Source: Microbacterium sp. SCN 70-27
GTDB taxonomy: Bacteria; Actinomycetota; Actinomycetes; Actinomycetales; Microbacteriaceae
Assembly (NCBI GenBank): GCA_001724425.1
Contig: MEEK01000023.1
Location: 1-41,932, forward strand
Length of the DNA stretch: 41,932 nucleotides
Direction: 5' to 3'
Below the pieces are notes generated by a model. It was given only the letters and a program-made list of their open reading frames with translations. It did not search any database and was not told the origin of the DNA. Numbering within the stretch: position 1 is the stretch's first letter; every line of letters begins with the position of its first letter. Positions 40,901 through 41,932 of the stretch are shown here, one piece after another. The translations under genes and the position numbers were made by a program.

Positions 40901-41932
40901 GGGCTCCCGCTCCCGCGTCGCCCGTGGCTCGACGACCTGTCGCCGCTCGTCGACCTCCACGACCTCGTCAACGAGGGGGATGCCCGCATCCCGATCGCCC
41001 TCGTGGACGTGCCCGAGAAGCAGCTGCAGGAGACGGCCGCGTTCGTCCCCGACCGCGACGGCTCGCTCGTGATCTACGGAACCTCGGGGTCGGGCAAGTC
41101 GACGCTGCTCAAGACGATCGGCACGGCGGCGGGCATGCGCCCCGACCTCGGGCGCGTCAACGTCTACTGCCTCGACTTCGCGACGGGCGCGCTCGGTGCG
41201 CTCTCGCCGCTGCCGCACGTGGGGTCCGTCGTCGACGGCGCCGACGTCGAGCGCATCCAGCGACTGTTCCGCACGCTCGACGGCGAGATGGACCGCCGCG
41301 CCGCGGCGTTCGCATCCGTCAGTGCGGCATCCATCCAGGAGTACCGGGAGCTCGCGGATGCCTCGCTCCCGCGCATCATCCTGCTGATCGACAACTACCC
41401 CGAGTTCAAGAAGGACTGGGAGGTCGCGCCCGGCCGCGGCCCGTTCTACCGCACGTTCATGCGGATCCTCGGGGAGGGCCGCACGCTCGGCATCCACACG
41501 GTGCTCACCGCCGACCGCGGCAACGCGGTGCCGAGCGCCGTGGCATCCAACATCCCCCGCAAGGTCGTGCTGCGCATGGGCGACCCGTCGCAGTACATGC
41601 TGCTGGGCACGCCGCGCGACGTCCTCGACGAGCAGTCCGTGCCGGGCCGTGCCGTCGTCGACGGTCACGAGGCCCAGATCGCGGTGCTCGGCGGCACCTC
41701 CAACGCCGTCGAGCAGGCGAAGGCCCTCGGCGTGCTCGGGGCGGAGCTGCGCGCACAGGGCGTCCGCGACCTGCCCGAGATCGGCGCGCTGCCCACGTCG
41801 GTGCTCGCCTCGGAGATGCCGGCGCAGGTCGGCGGGATGCCGGTGTTCGGCGTCGCCGACGACACGCTCTCGGCGCACGGCTTCGAGCCCGTCGGGTCGT
41901 TCGTCATCTCGGGCCCCGCCGCCTCGGGGCGC
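37958..41932 (+). CDS. FHA-containing FtsK/SpoIIIE motor, EssC/EccC type (3' end outside window)
   Basis: At least 1325 residues; no stop before the window end. A ubiquitin/YukD-like N-terminus (MRLKLTLHRHGNDPVDIVVT) leads to an FHA domain (about 100-195: VGRDSANDVVLADPMVSKRH). Two membrane helices (about 245-285) and the EccC linker follow. ATPase 1 has Walker A GGTTGAGKS (713-721) and Walker B LVLVIDEFA (Asp820, Glu821), with ATQRP after it. ATPase 2 has Walker A GTSGSGKST (from 1041) but IILLIDNYPE, with Asn1146 in place of the catalytic Glu. A third domain begins at the edge (FVISGPAASGR). This is the substrate-recognising motor of type VII secretion and probably exports the toxins at 32.7-34.4 kb. 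The FHA-first layout resembles EssC of Firmicutes. Confidence 0.93.
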   Translation, partial: MRLKLTLHRHGNDPVDIVVTADSTATAADVARYIAESDPARSTPFAEGDVLTLAVAPPTGTRMEPLHPDATMGDAPIGSGFAASIVNYGAGFVAGDRGEVVGVLRATAGPLAGQEFPLAAGHVSVGRDSANDVVLADPMVSKRHARLEVGAHVEVVDLNSANGVLVDGVQMQRVRIEEGAPFVIGGTTLMLFLTRSWDGSAVQDPVIERGGGLLFNRSPRVEVRYPGTRFKPPRLPTEKIAKIFPWPILVAPILMGAALFAMNGNPRSLLMIVMTPLMAFGNLINQSVQSKKSENHEVLLFERQFEQLEEDFFRGKPEEEHARNAEAPPVAEIFDEAMRLGPMLWTRRPEHWNFLGVRLGTCTLPARNTIDDAETPDGLPDYIDRVERLRERYVSVEDVPVFDTLAAAGSIGIAGPRGLTADAMRGVAVQLFGLHAPNDIVSVAFADSSWTPELDWLKWMPHTSSERSPFRGAPLADSAPTGAALLSSLEEYVRRESGASDGLPRGPFKDDWNPQYYGTDVARAAEDRGTAPRVSVIVFVTGDAPVDRGRLTDVLERGADHGVHAVFVSDTVESLPAVCRSYIELSQDLTDARVGLVRSGELFEHVHVEGVSNAYMQMFARRLAPVVDASTVVHDASDIPNSVMFLQLVDPAIAEDPTVVIERWRQNNTIVDRSGGPRPRLKKAGTLRAIIGQGASDAMVLDLRTHGPHALVGGTTGAGKSEFLQAWVLGMAAAHSPDRVTFLFVDYKGGSAFADCVDLPHTVGLVTDLNPHLVRRALTSLRAELQHREHLLNRKKAKDLLELEKRQDPECPPSLVLVIDEFAALASEMPEFVDGVVDIAQRGRSLGIHLIMATQRPAGVIKDNLRANTNLRIALRMADESDSRDVVDDDIAASFPPNVPGRAIAKTGPGRLVPFQSAYTGAWTTDDDAAVAEVRAAELRFGAAAEWEPDRPADSDAHAEDLGPNDQKRIVSTLVRARELAGLPLPRRPWLDDLSPLVDLHDLVNEGDARIPIALVDVPEKQLQETAAFVPDRDGSLVIYGTSGSGKSTLLKTIGTAAGMRPDLGRVNVYCLDFATGALGALSPLPHVGSVVDGADVERIQRLFRTLDGEMDRRAAAFASVSAASIQEYRELADASLPRIILLIDNYPEFKKDWEVAPGRGPFYRTFMRILGEGRTLGIHTVLTADRGNAVPSAVASNIPRKVVLRMGDPSQYMLLGTPRDVLDEQSVPGRAVVDGHEAQIAVLGGTSNAVEQAKALGVLGAELRAQGVRDLPEIGALPTSVLASEMPAQVGGMPVFGVADDTLSAHGFEPVGSFVISGPAASGR

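Noticed and set aside
37250..41878. 1542-codon frame on the minus strand
   Set aside because: It is the complement of the RDD-FHA and FtsK genes. Its composition is Arg/Asp/Glu/His-rich with no domain, as expected for antisense frames in high-GC DNA.

Overview
The window looks like chromosomal DNA of a high-GC actinobacterium, most likely a Microbacteriaceae member close to Microbacterium. This is inferred from the G+C-rich codon usage, several TANNNT boxes placed 6-9 bases before start codons (probable leaderless genes), the very frequent GGATGCC/GGCATCC motif, and conserved blocks such as sucCD and DUF6350-purN-purH. No rRNA gene is present and the species cannot be named from sequence alone.

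Layout. 1-3550 is a mobile island: the right end of an IS5-type element, a 3' remnant of an arsenite/bile-acid-type permease, and a Tn552-like module (serine resolvase, DDE transposase, AAA ATPase). Its right terminus cuts a VOC (glyoxalase-fold) gene, leaving only the 5' stub next to its divergent MarR regulator. 3.6-7.9 kb is accessory DNA: marR with twin operators, a lipoprotein, three small hypothetical genes (one ending in a zinc ribbon), and an AbiE-like type IV toxin-antitoxin operon with two matched operator copies. A degenerate tRNA-Met-like sequence follows.

8-13.3 kb holds a lipoprotein, a YccF membrane protein, and a divergent envelope-stress-type cluster: a PspC-domain protein with a small membrane protein on one side, and a PspC-histidine kinase plus LuxR-type response regulator on the other. 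13.5-21.1 kb holds the helicase gene pcrA/uvrD, an SseB-like protein, a stand-alone LigD-type polymerase, a ThrE exporter and a stand-alone ATP-dependent DNA ligase. 21.1-31.5 kb is core metabolism: acyl-CoA dehydrogenase with a TetR regulator, sucC-sucD, an NCS2 purine permease, a DUF6350 membrane protein, purN and purH.

32.0 kb to the end is a type VII secretion-like locus. It encodes a WXG100/CpnT-N-like partner protein, two small polymorphic toxins that share a nearly identical 47-residue leader but have unrelated C-terminal domains, one likely immunity protein, two unrecognised proteins, an RDD-FHA membrane protein and the start of a large FHA-containing FtsK/EssC-type motor that runs off the window. 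The last three genes overlap by ATGA junctions. The most interesting signals are this split-toxin arrangement and a family of long intergenic inverted repeats built on GAACTCC (13.4, 26.0, 31.6 and 31.9 kb).
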